The notes: a model not told the origin generated them from the sequence alone. A stretch of 64,000 nucleotides of DNA from Rhexocercosporidium sp. MPI-PUGE-AT-0058 (GCA_020746875.1 JAGTJL010000009.1:992001-1056000); one strand, 5' to 3'; shown: positions 1 through 12,022, counted from the stretch's first letter. Program-made: numbers and translations.

Positions 1-3000
1 GGGACATCGCTTCCTCGGAAGCTCTTCAGGACTTCCTTTCTGGGAGGCACAAGGTAGTCTGCAGACTTGCAGGTTGGGTGCCGAATCGGCAGAGATCTCT
101 TCGAGGCAGCGGCACATGATATGCATTGCTCTAGGAACTTGTACTGAAGCAGGCAGCTCGGTATGGGCAGCTAACCTGGAGCTGTTCGAAAGGTAGGCAC
201 TAATCATACAAATAGATTAGGAGAACGTACCGAGGAAGTTTGTTTGCCTGTAAGGTGTGCTTCGAATTCAAGTCACTTTTGTGACCGCCTGCAGGCTGTT
301 CGGGTGGCGTATGGATCACTCCTGCAACGTTCACTGCATATGTATGCCTTGAATCTGCCCTCTTTCCGGAAGTCTACCTTCGGGTGCGGCCCGTTGATAG
401 GACAAAGGGGCTCAACGGCTCGGACGTAGCGTTTGACGGACTTGAGCAATAAGTTCTGACAAAGGCGACGTCGAAAGGTGGTAATATACTGAGAGGTCGA
501 GAGAGATCCTCCCTTTGCACTTGTACGATGCTCCTGCTGTGACCGTCTCGTCTCGTCGGTACGTCAGAATATGCAGCACGTGTACAGCCCTATGTAGTTG
601 TCTTCGAAAGTTGCGGCAGTAGTGGGTATATAATTGAGCAGGAAGACATGTGCATCCCAGGAAGGATATCCCTCAACTGAGACGGGCAAGTGACAAGAAT
701 AGCTAAACCCTCAAGAGAATTGATTGGCGTTGCCGTGTTGAATCATGGATGGAGGAGTGATTGCTGGTACTTGGATTCGGAGAAATGGTCGTAAATGGGA
801 CAAGAGGTGGTACCTGCGATCCATGCTAATTGCTAGATGACTTGGAGCGCGATGTTACCGCAGGCCAGGGGCGGTTCGGAGGATGTCTCGACGCCTGTGA
901 TGCATGATAATATTCTATGCAAGGCTGCCGGGGTGTGCGCCTTTTTCATCGGCAACGACGTGGAGACAGGGAGAGTTCTTAGTGAATGGACTATGACCCA
1001 TCCATCCATCTCATAAGGGTTTTAGATGTGGCTGTCTCATCCGATTGCCCTCCTGCCCTCCTGCACCCGTCGTGGAGAGTGGAGAGGGGCGGCCAGACCG
1101 AGCCCGCAAGAGCCCTGTGTCTATTATGGAAGCAGGCAAACGTTTCCTGGCGTTTCATGTTTTGGCATTTTCATCAACCGGGCCTCCGAGCTACTGTACT
1201 TGGTTACCCTTCTTCCACCCTGATTTCTGAGCCGTAGGCGAGGAACAGCGATCTGCTTGGCCGTGACTCCAAGGCCTGGAAGTGTTTTTTTCCCTTCTTC
1301 TCCAGTGCCATTATTCCTAAGAGGAGGTTGATCGGCTGAGGCTACTGTAGCAAGAAGGACAGCACGGTAAGTGACGGACGGTAATGAACTATAGCAGTAA
1401 AAGGAAGGTCCAGTAAATCTTACTTAGCGGCGAACGTCGTAACCTTATTTCGTCATTTGCCGAAGCCATAGGAAGATGATCTAGCAGCGTTCGGCTTGTT
1501 TCAAGGTGCATTCAGAGAACAGCCCATGGCATCTTCCGACGACGGGATGATGAGATGTTGCGGCAAAGATGCCACACAGCAGCATGGGGCGGGGACGGGA
1601 AGGTTGGCTAAGACGAGATGGGGGGGCCAGGACCCTGGGTTCATTCATACCAAGCGGCTCGGATCCCGGGGCGAAGGAACAATAATACAGAAACGCTTTG
1701 CACCAACAGCATTCGTTGAGGTACAGACGAGCATGTGCCAGCAAACGAAAGGCGCTGGATCATAGACGGAAGGCCGACCCTCCAATGTGCTGGATGTGTC
1801 CGTCTGTCCTGTGCGGTGACTAAGCTTCGTCTGCATGGAGCTTGAGCCAGGAAAGACATGCCATGTCATGCCATGCCAGCTTTGGAGCTTTGGACACATC
1901 GCGGAGAGGCAGTAAGTGCCAGACCAAGAGCTAGAACTACTTACTGTAGACTTAGACAGCACACATGTGTCCTAATATGGCATGGCTGCAGAAATTAAGA
2001 CATCTGGATTTCGAGCTTTACAGTACTGCCTGCGACAGGTCTTCCAAGGCTTTGCCCTACACCAAGGCCAACCCAGTTGGTTGCTCTCACCCCAGCACGA
2101 CCCCTCCACACTAAGATCGACCTGCTGGCACTCACTGCAGATGCCAGCCGACGGGCGACCCGACTGCCGCGGGCGGCCTGTCAGAGATCGCCTGCGCCCT
2201 GAAAGTGCTTGCTTCCCATGCAGTGTCACCGCCTGCAATATCATCCAGCGATATCGATGGTATGTACTGTACCACAGGTTCCAGACTGTGGGAACGGAAG
2301 CAGGGAGCATGTTCACTTTTGCTGCATGGCACGCTGGATAGTAGAAATGGACAAGTGTCGAATGCACGAGGTCAATATCTGTCTGATATTAATATTGCTT
2401 TTTGCTTCTTAGCCCCATCCGCAGTTTGCGTGGCAACGGTAATGTTTGCTCTGGGTTGTATATTGTACGGAGTAATAGCCGATAAGCTCTGGAACAGTTG
2501 GGGATGGCGAGAAGGCAACTCCACCTCCGTTGGATCCACCTCGCAATAAACCCCCTCTTCGGACCCTCCCTTGGGGTGTGCTTTGCTCCGAAGGAAAGTT
2601 AAAAGAAATCTGGGGACGACACGCGTGCTCCAACCCCAGTTGGGCTTTTGAAGTTGGCAACTGGTCAGTCGCTTTTGCCGACAATTATTGCCGGAGACCT
2701 TGATTGGTTGTTCACGCAATATTTCATTGTGGTGCTATCCCGCCTCTGGGAAAGGAACCGCACTGTTGTCCTCGTGGGGATGTAAATGCTCGGATGAACG
2801 CCTGCCGATGCATGTTCTTTTCTAGAAGAGGATTCCTAAGGAAACGGGCATTTAACGCATGATGGCGAAGTGCACAAGTCGAATGTGGCGCCGTCATGTT
2901 TCAAGCTTCGGGCCAGGGGCCAGCCCTGCAGCTAGTTATGTTGTCGCCTATTCTGCATACGAAGTATTTTCCATCCTTCGAAGACATCAACATATGAGAG

Positions 3001-5608
3001 TGATAGATAGGCATGATTGTAGATACATTCTAGTTCATTCGCTATGCGCGTCTGTCCATATGTCACTTGCGGTACATCGTACCATGATGTTGGTCGTCGA
3101 AGGTGTGCAATTAGAATAACTGGGGTCGAGATTAAGCGAGCTATCATGCAGTTGGACCGATACATGACGATCAGCACGTTTCCTGTTTCCAGATCTCAAA
3201 GGACCTCCTTCCATGTCGTGATAAAGTTCAATCTACTGCAGCGTTAGAACAGTGCCATGCACCGTGATCCGATCAGAGGACTCATGGCCGAAGCTACAGA
3301 CCTTTCAGGATCACCAGCCTGCACCGGCTCTATTTTCTGTACCTTTGATTGAGCCTCGAAGCCAAATTTCTCAAGGAAGCTTCAAAACTTGGTTCCGATG
3401 GCCGTAGTCTAGCAGGATAGCTCCGAACCAAAACTCCTTTTCCCTTGCAAGGTTTTCAGCGCCTGGGATTTTTCCAATGCAAAACGCCGATCGAAAGTCT
3501 AATTCCGTTTATGGTCAGTGTTAAACGAGGTGAGCATTCCTAAGCCAGAACTGCGAGTCTAGAAGATTGATGTGTATAAGGTGATGTGATGATATGACTG
3601 TCAAACTTCAATCATTCGAAGCTCTGCCCAAAGTGCAAAGTACTTTATCCATGACAAATATATTTTTGAGCTGCGACTGGTGATAGGGACGGCTAAGTGT
3701 AAATTGTTGGCGTTGGGCGCGGTTGGAAGAAAATTGTACTTGTTGATCTGGTGGACTGTGAGCTGTCACGGATAGAAAAGTTATAGCCTAGAGACACGTG
3801 GAGGGAGGATCAGTTCCGTGTCAGGTCGATTCGCACAATGGTGCGTTAGGGCTGTAATCTTCATTCGTTGCTTTGAATGAACTCGGAAGCCTTGGCAGAG
3901 TTTTCGGTAGGTGATCCACCCACCTCGGTTTCGGTGTTTGTCCCTTTTCTTTTTGGCCAGCGCTACTTTCCTTGCTCCTGGAAACACTTGATCAATCCGT
4001 GGGGGGGTGGGCGGCCTTGGCATGCTTTACACAGCCACAGCTGGCGTTGAAACTGAGGATGGAAAGAAGCTTCTGCTGGATGACTTCGAGCTGTATCGCC
4101 AAAAAGAAAATCGGCTAGTCAAGCAGTAAACATCGTGAGCATTTACCCCTGGCTTCTGGGAATTCTACAAGCTTATGGGCTTGACCCATGCGTGAAAGGC
4201 GTGAAAGGTGGCTTGCCCAGTCACACAACCCGGATCTTGGAATTGCTATGGGAATTTGATGCTTCGCAGGAAAAGGAAGCTGCTGCAAGGAATTTCCCAG
4301 CACGCAGAATGTCATCTCGACAGCGGCAATCTTCAGGGATGTATGTTCTCCACATTGGTCGATCCCCTGTTGACTGGAGCGGGAGTCCCTGTACCCCCAA
4401 GTCAACATCTGAAACGGATTGACTGATCATACTGAACTGGATTTGTTCCGCGAGTTCTGGTTGGATATAACCCTGCGCGGGCCAGGTTGGAACAGAGAAA
4501 GTGGCCAGAGCCGGCACGAAGTCCGACATGTATGGACGAGATGGAGTAAATACCTCGGAAGTTGAGCGACAGTAGAATTTCCGTCCAGATTCGAGTGTTA
4601 TTGCATCAAAGCAAATAACAAATAATAATGTTAGCTTGGATGGTAGCCTTAAACGCATTTGCCGTTGAATAAGATAGCAGGTTAATATCACCTATATACA
4701 AAACCCCATACACTTTCCCAGAACCACTTTGCTCCGTGTCGTCAATTCGTTGTCAGGCCCCATGGATTAATATCGGGATGTCCTTGACCTCAGGGGTTGA
4801 GAGGCTACGCTCACCTCACTACGAGATCCTGCTGTCGCAAACATCGGGATGCAGCTCCAAGGATAAACTCAATTTTGCATTGTGCAACCCGAAGCAACGG
4901 TGATCCTCCTGTAGATCTGATTCGCAAACATGGCTGAAGCTGCATCGGAAGTGGACAAAAAGAGAAGCTGTTTATTGGGTATGTTACGGGACGCTCACGT
5001 GTGAATAATTGGCGGACGATCATCTGCCTCGCAAACTGAACCAGAAGAAGAACTCGTCGTAGGTAGGAAGCATCAAGAAGCGGCGGGTGCATTGCATCCG
5101 TCGAAGGTTGTTGACATGCTAAGGCAGTTCACGATCCTGACTGTCAGTAAACAGAGATTCCGGAAGCCGCCGATGTCCTCTCACCGCCTCACTGTCTGGC
5201 CCGGCAAAATAATTATTTTCGAGGTTTGGTTGTCATTACTAAATCTGCGTGAAGAGAATTCACACCAAGTGGATGTCGCATTTTCCATTCACCGGGAACA
5301 GTCCGGTATAGAATCTAAATCAATCAGCTACAACGGTATTTGCTTTCTTTCGTGCTCCAACAGCTAGAGAATTTTCCATACTCTGTAGCCCTCCCCAACT
5401 TTTCTTATGCGTAACACCACCACAGCTCTCGACGCACAGTCATAAAGCCTCTCATACTAAGATACAACTTACCCGGGAGTCCAGAAGAAGAGTCAGCTTG
5501 TCACAAAGCTCTGTCACGCAAAAACTGCAACTTTCCCAGACATCTACACTTCACCTCTAACGACCTGAAAGACGAGGATCAATCGCAGCCAAGTCTTCTC
5601 TTCTCAAC
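1..5608. other. Gene-poor region, no supported gene
   Basis: I see no reading frame here with recognisable protein character on either strand. The longest open frames are short, overlap each other in several frames, and have no consistent splice-site extension. No inverted-repeat element, tRNA or tandem array was evident. The last 200 bases or so, rich in C, A and T, are the likely leader and promoter of the deaminase gene that follows. A degenerate transposon or a non-coding transcript cannot be excluded by eye. Confidence 0.5.
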
Positions 5609-6676
5609 ATGACCGATTCCAGGATCCAGAAATGTCTACATGACCTGCCCAAGTGTGAACATCATCTTCACATTGAAGGCTCTTTATCACCAAACCTCCT
5701 CTTCCGCCTCGCATCAACCAACAGAATCGCCCTACCGTCCACTGAAACCGACCCCTCATTTACATCTCCCGAAGCCCTCGAAGACCGATACACACGCTTT
5801 ACCTCCCTTAATGACTTCCTCCACTACTACTATATCGGGATGTCAGTGCTCATTACAACCGTCGATTTCGAGTCCCTTGCCTATGAGTACTTTACACGCG
5901 CACACAACGATGGAGTCCATCATGCCGAGATCTTCTTCGACCCCCAAGCCCACACCTCGAGAGGCATTGCATACGAGACCGTGGTGACAGGATTAGGAGC
6001 AGCGCAGAAGCGTGCTGAGAAGGACTTCGGGCTGACATCCAAGCTGATCCTATGCTTTTTGCGCCATCTGCCAGCCAAAGATGCTAAGGATACCTACCAA
6101 GCGGCAGAAGCTTTGGGTCACTTCTCTAGTGGAGTGGTAGCTGGTATTGGTCTTGATAGCAGTGAAGTTGGCTTCCCACCGGAGATATTCAGAGAGGTCT
6201 ACGAATCCGCGAGCGAAGCTGGAATTCGTAGGACTGCACATGCGGGCGAGGAGGGTGATTTTACATATATTTCACGGGCGCTGGAGCTGTGCAACACAGA
6301 GCGTATCGATCACGGGATTCGTTTGGTGGATGATGAGGCATTGCTGAAGAGAGTGGCGAAGGACAAAATCCTGGTAACCGTGTGCCCACTGAGCAATGTC
6401 AGACTGAGATGTGTGACCAAGGTTGGGGAATTGCCCATCAAGAAGTTCTTGGCAGAGGGCGTGAGATTCAGCATCAACAGTGATGATCCAGCTTATTTTG
6501 GCGGATATATTCTAGACAACTACATCGCGATACAAGAGGCTTTTGCGTTGAGCTTGGAGGAATGGAAGTTTATTGCTGATGGAGCAATTGAGGGAAGTTG
6601 GTGTGATGCAGGGAGAAAGAAGGCTCTTCTTGAGAAGGTTGAGCAATGGGCTGTGACATATGAAGGCACCTTATAA
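5609..6676 (+). CDS. AAH1: Adenine/adenosine deaminase (Aah1-type)
   Basis: An intronless 355-residue protein of the adenosine/adenine deaminase superfamily (TIM-barrel, one catalytic zinc), the usual length for fungal Aah1. It should convert adenine to hypoxanthine, or adenosine to inosine, in cytosolic purine salvage. The N-terminal metal motif is KCEHHLHIEGSL with ligands H19 and H21. HAGE lies at residues 211-214 (third His ligand region and catalytic Glu), RIDHG has H235, and SINSDDP supplies D292/D293. The start is the first ATG of the open frame, and a C/A/T-rich leader precedes it. Fungal proteins of this size are usually adenine-specific, but substrate cannot be settled from sequence alone. 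All catalytic motifs are intact and nothing looks broken. Confidence 0.93.
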   Translation: MTDSRIQKCLHDLPKCEHHLHIEGSLSPNLLFRLASTNRIALPSTETDPSFTSPEALEDRYTRFTSLNDFLHYYYIGMSVLITTVDFESLAYEYFTRAHNDGVHHAEIFFDPQAHTSRGIAYETVVTGLGAAQKRAEKDFGLTSKLILCFLRHLPAKDAKDTYQAAEALGHFSSGVVAGIGLDSSEVGFPPEIFREVYESASEAGIRRTAHAGEEGDFTYISRALELCNTERIDHGIRLVDDEALLKRVAKDKILVTVCPLSNVRLRCVTKVGELPIKKFLAEGVRFSINSDDPAYFGGYILDNYIAIQEAFALSLEEWKFIADGAIEGSWCDAGRKKALLEKVEQWAVTYEGTL

Positions 6677-7942
6677 GTGCCACAGGTTAAGAATTGCCAC
6701 GAATATGTATCAATATATCCCGCGACTGCAATGCACTAGAGTTATAGAACCCATAGCTTAAAGGCTACTGGCTTCACAATATCTATCGGATGGTATCCCT
6801 ATCAAATACACACGAGATTTTCTCTCGTTACTTCGGTACTCTATATTTTTCTCGTCTCTCGCTCTGTGACTCACTCATTCTGACATTTTAGAAAATCAAA
6901 AATAAAAGGTTGTCTTGTACTTTATAGCTTCTATCTAACACTTGACTGCAGGCAGCCCAGAAGGAAACCCAAGAATTATATCTACTGAAATCATCTCCTT
7001 ACTCAATAACATAGCTTATGTGTCTACTTCGCACATGAAATTGTGAAAATGTACATTCTACAGGTCGTCCTAAGTCACGTCAGAGCAAAGGGCTGCTGGG
7101 TGGGGCCTTCACAACATCATCAGGTGCCTCGAATAAAATCAATAGCAAAGGCTCATGGAAATAATGGTTCTCTCCATAAGAAACTTGACGGTGAGTTATC
7201 TTCAGATGCGGAAAATTTGCACGGGCATCTGCAGTAGCTTCCAATTCAATCCCAGATCATCTAGCGAGTGAGGTCAACAATTTCGCCTAACTTCAAGATG
7301 AGGTCAGCTACGGAAGGCGCCATCACAATAGCTCACCCACATCACCAATTCATCAATTAACAGTAAAACCCCTGACCACTTAATCTTGCCGCCAAGCAAG
7401 TTATATCCATGCCCTCACTTGCACTCAATACCTGTGAGATGCTCACTCTCTCCCTGGTCTTACATTAGGGGGGAAAGTAGCTTATTTTAACCCCATCTTT
7501 TTTTCTCAACTTCACCTCACTTCACTTCAGTGTCACAAAAGAATATATCAAGCGAGACATACACTCGTTTCTTAGTTTTGACTTGCCGGGTATCTAACCT
7601 CTAGCTCTCTGGTTGACGATGACTTGTCACGCTCTTGCTCGTCACATCGTTACATCGCCTAGGCTGGACATCTATCAGCCAGTTCAGATCACAATGCACC
7701 AAAGGGGTCAGTCCAGATGGAAATCCCACAATGTATATGACTACCTCTTTGAATCTCTGATCTCCTTTCTTCTTTCCTCAACACACAAATTCCCATATAC
7801 TTTCTGATCCCTCATTTCACCTTCACACATCAAATACTCCTCGTACTGCTTTTCCATAACTGCCCCTCATTCCAACTACACTCTATCACAGAGCTATCGC
7901 CCCATCTCATCGCTTTTCAATTCTTCATCTTCAATCGCAAAC
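6677..7942. other. Intergenic region
   Basis: This holds the deaminase 3' end, then AT-rich and later C/T-rich DNA leading into the decayed gene that follows. Only short open frames of 61-64 codons without protein character are present. I see no RNA gene. Confidence 0.5.
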
Positions 7943-9655
7943 ATGATGGACCCTCAAGCACACAAATATGCGGATATCCTCCGCTAACAAAAGGATTTCC
8001 ACTACATGAGCCCTTTCGACAAGGCAAGACTGAAGGCTGCAAAGCTATGGCAGGCTCAAAATGATTACAGTACTCCTGTCTCGCCAATGCCCAGCATACC
8101 CGTACCAACAGTCGATCACCAACCTGTGTCCAGGCAAGACAAACTCAGTGCCAGGCAACGAGCTCGGCTTGGGATTCATACCCTTGACGGTCCCACCCCT
8201 ACGATCAGCAGTGAATCCGACTCAAAGGAGCATTTCAATGTTTCTCAGCCTAAGATAAGCGAAGACAGTACTGGCTCTGAAGGACACTTCGAGCCTATAA
8301 ATGGCAAACTTGTCTCTATAGATTCTATAAAGTCGCCAGAAACACCAGCGACATTGAGCAACGATTCCGAAGGGATTTCATTGATTCCTCAGTCCAGCAA
8401 TCATGACTTTCCCAACGAGTTTTTTTCAATGTCGACAGAAGAACATGCGAGTTCCAATGGCCATGCAGCAGCAAAACGCAAGAGAACTATGTCGGACTCC
8501 AATTCTTCAAACCCCAAGCGTCTTACAAGTATCTTAAATCAGTCTACCGAGGTCATCGACTTGACGGACGACAGTTGTACCACGCAGCACCTTTTCGACG
8601 TCCTTCAGCAATCTGGGTAAATGCAGCGCCCTATTACGTTAGATGACGAGACCGAAATACCACAAACGAGACCATTGAATATCTGTACAGTCTCCACTGT
8701 CAAGCAATCTGAGACGATCAACTGCATTATAATCTTGGACGATGATGAAGCACCAGTCCAACCACCACACATCCTGAGTTCTTCAGGTGGCCCATTCGTA
8801 GACCTCGCGAATGTTGCAAACCAAGTTCAGGACATAGGACATACGCAAGAAACGAACAACAATCCAGAAAATACTAATTTAAACCAGGCAGCTAACCATA
8901 ATTCCGGTACTAATCTGCCAAAGAAGGCCAGATTCGTCGAAAAGAGATGTCCAATCTCAATGTCCGAAATAGCTATGGGATTCACGAGCCATAGCAACCC
9001 ACTTGCATCCTTCAACAGAGCACGACGCATACCTGGAACAGATATACAACCTGTTCTTCAGCCCGTATGACTCACTGTTACAGATTCTGTTTCCTGTCCT
9101 GATGATCTACCGCATCACATCTGGATCCAAGGGAGAGATATCATGAACCCAATTCGCGAATCTTTTCCGACAAGTGTGGGGGATCAGCAACCTATCCTAG
9201 CTCGCAATGGCTTCACGAGTCGACTTTTCAACATTCTGGAACTCCAATGGTTGGCGAGAAAGCCAAAGAGGGAATTTTCAGAGGTAGAACACACGGAGTT
9301 TCCATCGAAGATGTAACTTACGAATTTCGACGGCGCTACTGCTGGACCTTTGAGCCTAATCTTAGTACGAGAGTCAACAACGTCTTGCGCAAGTTACAAA
9401 AGAACCTAGACTACTTTCGGAGTTCGCAGCCAATGGAGATGTCTCCATTCTTCGATGAATATCGCTGGCAGAATGTTTACCTTCAAGTATTTCCTGGAAA
9501 TAGTTAGGACATCAATTTTGAGTACAGCCTTGACACTAGTGAGAGAAGTAAATTCTCGACAACAAACTAATTCCTACCAAGATGTCAAAAATCGTCAAGG
9601 CCAGAAGACGCAACGAGTGGCTACTAGGCTGAACCGACTGATAGGACCAATTTAA
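7943..9655 (+). pseudogene. Decayed gene with SUMO-interacting-like motifs
   Basis: Reading from the ATG at 7943, one frame stays open to 9316 except for three single stops: TAA at 7985, TAA at 8618 and TGA at 9068. Each could come from a Gln or Arg codon (CAA, CAA, CGA) by one C-to-T change. The encoded sequence is protein-like: low-complexity Ser/Pro/Asn segments, basic patches such as AAKRKR, and two hydrophobic-acidic motifs (EVIDLTDDS near 8550, and CIIILDDDEAP near 8725) that resemble SUMO-interacting motifs. After about 9300 the plausible protein moves to another frame (9247-9507, with RRRYCWTFEP and LRKLQKNLDYF), which implies a frameshift or a missed intron. The family is not recognised. 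I read this as a recently broken nuclear-protein gene. Alternatives are stop-codon readthrough or sequencing error. Confidence 0.55.
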
Positions 9656-10046
9656 CGACAAGGATTTTTGTGCCTCTGTTTCCCGTTCAAGTGAATGGAT
9701 TTTCTTCAAAGATCTCCTCTTGTTTCATTATTTTGTATTTATGGCACATTGCTCTCTGGAAAGTTATCTGATGTCTGTCATCCCCGGAGACCAACTTATT
9801 CCTAGCCCTTAGTCACCGCGGGACAGGAAAGATGTCGCGCACGCATGTACAGTACTAGATAGAACGATTACTTCAACCCCACCTCCCATTTTGATTCACA
9901 AGAGACGTAAGTGACTCGAATAGAGATCCCTCTCCAGGCCCCAGCCTCTCTTCCAAACGTTCTCCATAAAAGCCATCTCGACCGGCGCAAAGAGACATCT
10001 CCATCACCACTTCTGCATCTCAAAGACGCCTAGCCTCATATCCACC
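9656..10046. other. Intergenic region
   Basis: Contains the 3' side of the decayed gene and a C/T-rich leader for the small ORF that follows. No further gene is seen. Confidence 0.4.
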
Positions 10047-10370
10047 ATGCCGCTTCTAGGTTCATCGTTCTGTCCGTGCAACAACTGCACAGGTAGGAAC
10101 AGACGCCCGAGGGTCGCTCCTGGACCTCGAAGTACCACGACAACTCCAGCTCAGGCACAGCTCTCACAACCTCCACCTCCATATCAGCCAACTACACTTC
10201 GGGAACCTACAGATTCAGTATCTGCATACGAGCACCTGCCTCCGTATGTCGACATACCTCTGTTTCTATGTATCTTCGACGAACTGAACCACTGTGGGAA
10301 GCTGATCAATGATGAGGGTGGAGCGTGCGGTGGATGCACGAGTATCGTGGTATTAGAGCTAGGTCTGTGA
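10047..10370 (+). CDS. Small Cys/Pro-rich hypothetical protein
   Basis: A 107-residue open frame with no recognised family. Its N-terminus carries a cysteine cluster (FCPCNNCTGR, residues 8-17). A Pro/Thr-rich middle includes PPPPY, a WW-domain-type ligand. The C-terminal part has a second cysteine set (HCGKL then ACGGC). The spacing of paired cysteines could bind a metal, which is inference. It follows a C/A-rich leader typical of fungal 5' untranslated regions and there is no signal peptide. A possible donor (CAG|GTAGGA) sits near codon 12, so the true model might be spliced. Treat it as a plausible but unproven gene. Confidence 0.4.
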   Translation: MPLLGSSFCPCNNCTGRNRRPRVAPGPRSTTTTPAQAQLSQPPPPYQPTTLREPTDSVSAYEHLPPYVDIPLFLCIFDELNHCGKLINDEGGACGGCTSIVVLELGL

Positions 10371-11680
10371 TCAAGGAACGATAGGCATGGATGAGGGAAA
10401 CTGACGAAATGAAACATGGCTTATTGTTGTAATCTTGAGAGATTTTGATGTTTTTGCCTCTTCTGCTATGGTTGTAGTCGAGGATCCAGCGATATTTGGT
10501 ATGCATGTTCAGTTGCGACGCTCTGCTCATAGCCTTGTGAGTCAAGAATTTGTCTGTGACTATGACTTGACTCTTCATACTGTATCTTAAACATTGAATC
10601 ACAGTATGTCTGCTTGCATTACCATCAGGCTTGAATCCAGCTGTATAGAAAAGGTCGATGGCGGTATGCGGGGTTTAATTCGGTGGGCCCCCTCCATTCC
10701 AAGGGTTCGTCCAAAACGACAAGAACTAAAAAAAACATATAGCAGTAGGTATTCGCTAGTAGTCACCTACCCAACTATTAATCCACCGATTTGAAGCTTG
10801 AGTTTAATAGAGGGGACGAGATATTATATTTCTACTTAATCTACTATACTTAATAAGTGTGTTCAACTAGGATTTAGTATTTCGAGTTGAGAGTGTCTGC
10901 TCCTCCTGCACAGGTTGCAATGATTGCCAATGCATTCGGAAGTGATACGAAAGCGAGACCACTGCGGCTAGAGTAAGAACGTCTCTTTTTGCCATGAATG
11001 CCTCGCCATCACTGCCCCGGTTCGAATGCCGCACTTCCCAACCTCGTCACGAACAGGCCGTTCACTGACTTCATCGTGAGTTCAGCTTCTTTCTCCAAGA
11101 CTTATGTCTCCTGCCATTTTAGGCCTCTTCTTACAGCACCATCGACGATCCTTGTGACATGGACGTATTGCTGTTCTTCGAAAGGCTGGAATCACAATGT
11201 GACGCAGGACCGGAGTGCTACGAGAGAAGCTAAAACCATGTACTGTGCCTGTGGAATCTGACATTCCGTGTAACTTGCTCGATGAAGACAGCAAAGTAAG
11301 CCGGGAGATGAAGTCTCTCAAGGGCAGGGGCGTTGACTATCTCAGACACTGGGAAGTAATTGGTCGAGCAAGGCGAATGCGACGAATTGGAGCCATTACC
11401 GAAAATTCTTGTAAGTAAGTAGGAGGAAGACGCTTTTCAAGAACAGGGGTGTTAATATCGAGAAGCGATTGGTCGAGCAAGACGAATGCGACGCACTGGA
11501 GCAACGCCCAAGTTAGTGCGCTTGATGCTTCTCAGAGCACGAATGTGTATAAGAGCTCATGATTTTCCCTTTGGAAATACTGGTTTGTCTACCTATTTTT
11601 CAAATCAATATCTGTCTCAATACCTCAATACAGCCTACTCATCAAAACAAGCCCGCTTCGTATCAGCCAACACTCTCAAC
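10371..11680. other. Intergenic region with direct repeat
   Basis: No supported gene. The notable content is an imperfect direct repeat at about 11323-11502, annotated separately, just upstream of a secreted-protein gene. Confidence 0.45.
11323..11502. repeat. Imperfect direct repeat, two copies
   Basis: The core copies are 11359-11393 and 11468-11502. They align over 35 bases with four mismatches at an offset of 109. Similarity extends upstream into an AGGGGYGTT segment (near 11326 and 11446). Several differences are C/T or G/A transitions. The second copy ends about 180 bases upstream of the ATG of the small secreted protein, so it may lie in that gene's promoter or leader. Confidence 0.7.
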
Positions 11681-12022
11681 ATGAAGCTCTCTACCATCGC
11701 GGCAACCGCTCTACTCGTCACACCCAATTTGGCGTGCCTTGAGTGGCGGGGACAGCTCACTTGGGTTCCATTTTTGGGATATTCAGGAGTCGACGGCGTG
11801 GTCATTGATAACGGCCTTGAGGTTTGCAATAGCCGCTGGGGCTGGCGTATTGATAATGATGGACACCCACAATTCGATTGTCTCCCGGGCTACATCTACG
11901 CGACGGATGGCGTGACATCCTGGTACAGAAATAACGGCGGGGGCGCGTGGGCTTTAAGAAATGCTGCATGGAATCCTTCTCAAAGTGTTTGGCAGTGGAA
12001 TACAAACGCTTTTGGTTGCTAG
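11681..12022 (+). CDS. Small secreted protein, effector-like
   Basis: A 113-residue protein starting MKLSTIAATALLVTP, a clear N-terminal signal peptide with likely cleavage near the LAC at residues 18-20. The mature part is rich in Trp, Gly and Asn and has few cysteines: one at the predicted cleavage region, then those in EVCNS, FDCLPG and the final C. An even number of Cys would permit one or two disulfides. The open frame extends upstream to 11486, but that extension lacks a signal sequence, and the ATG at 11681 follows a C/A-rich leader ending TCTCAAC. No known family is recognised. It is likely an extracellular protein. Any role in host interaction is inference from size and secretion only. 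Confidence 0.7.
   Translation: MKLSTIAATALLVTPNLACLEWRGQLTWVPFLGYSGVDGVVIDNGLEVCNSRWGWRIDNDGHPQFDCLPGYIYATDGVTSWYRNNGGGAWALRNAAWNPSQSVWQWNTNAFGC

Noticed and set aside
4221..4691. 156-codon minus-strand open frame
   Set aside because: Composition is unremarkable, there is no domain, and overlapping frames are equally open. No supporting start context or splice pattern.
7943..9070. Programmed stop-codon readthrough
   Set aside because: Three separate stops in one gene, with no strong readthrough context (TAA-CAA, TAA-ATG, TGA-CTC), make decay more likely. It is kept only as an alternative.
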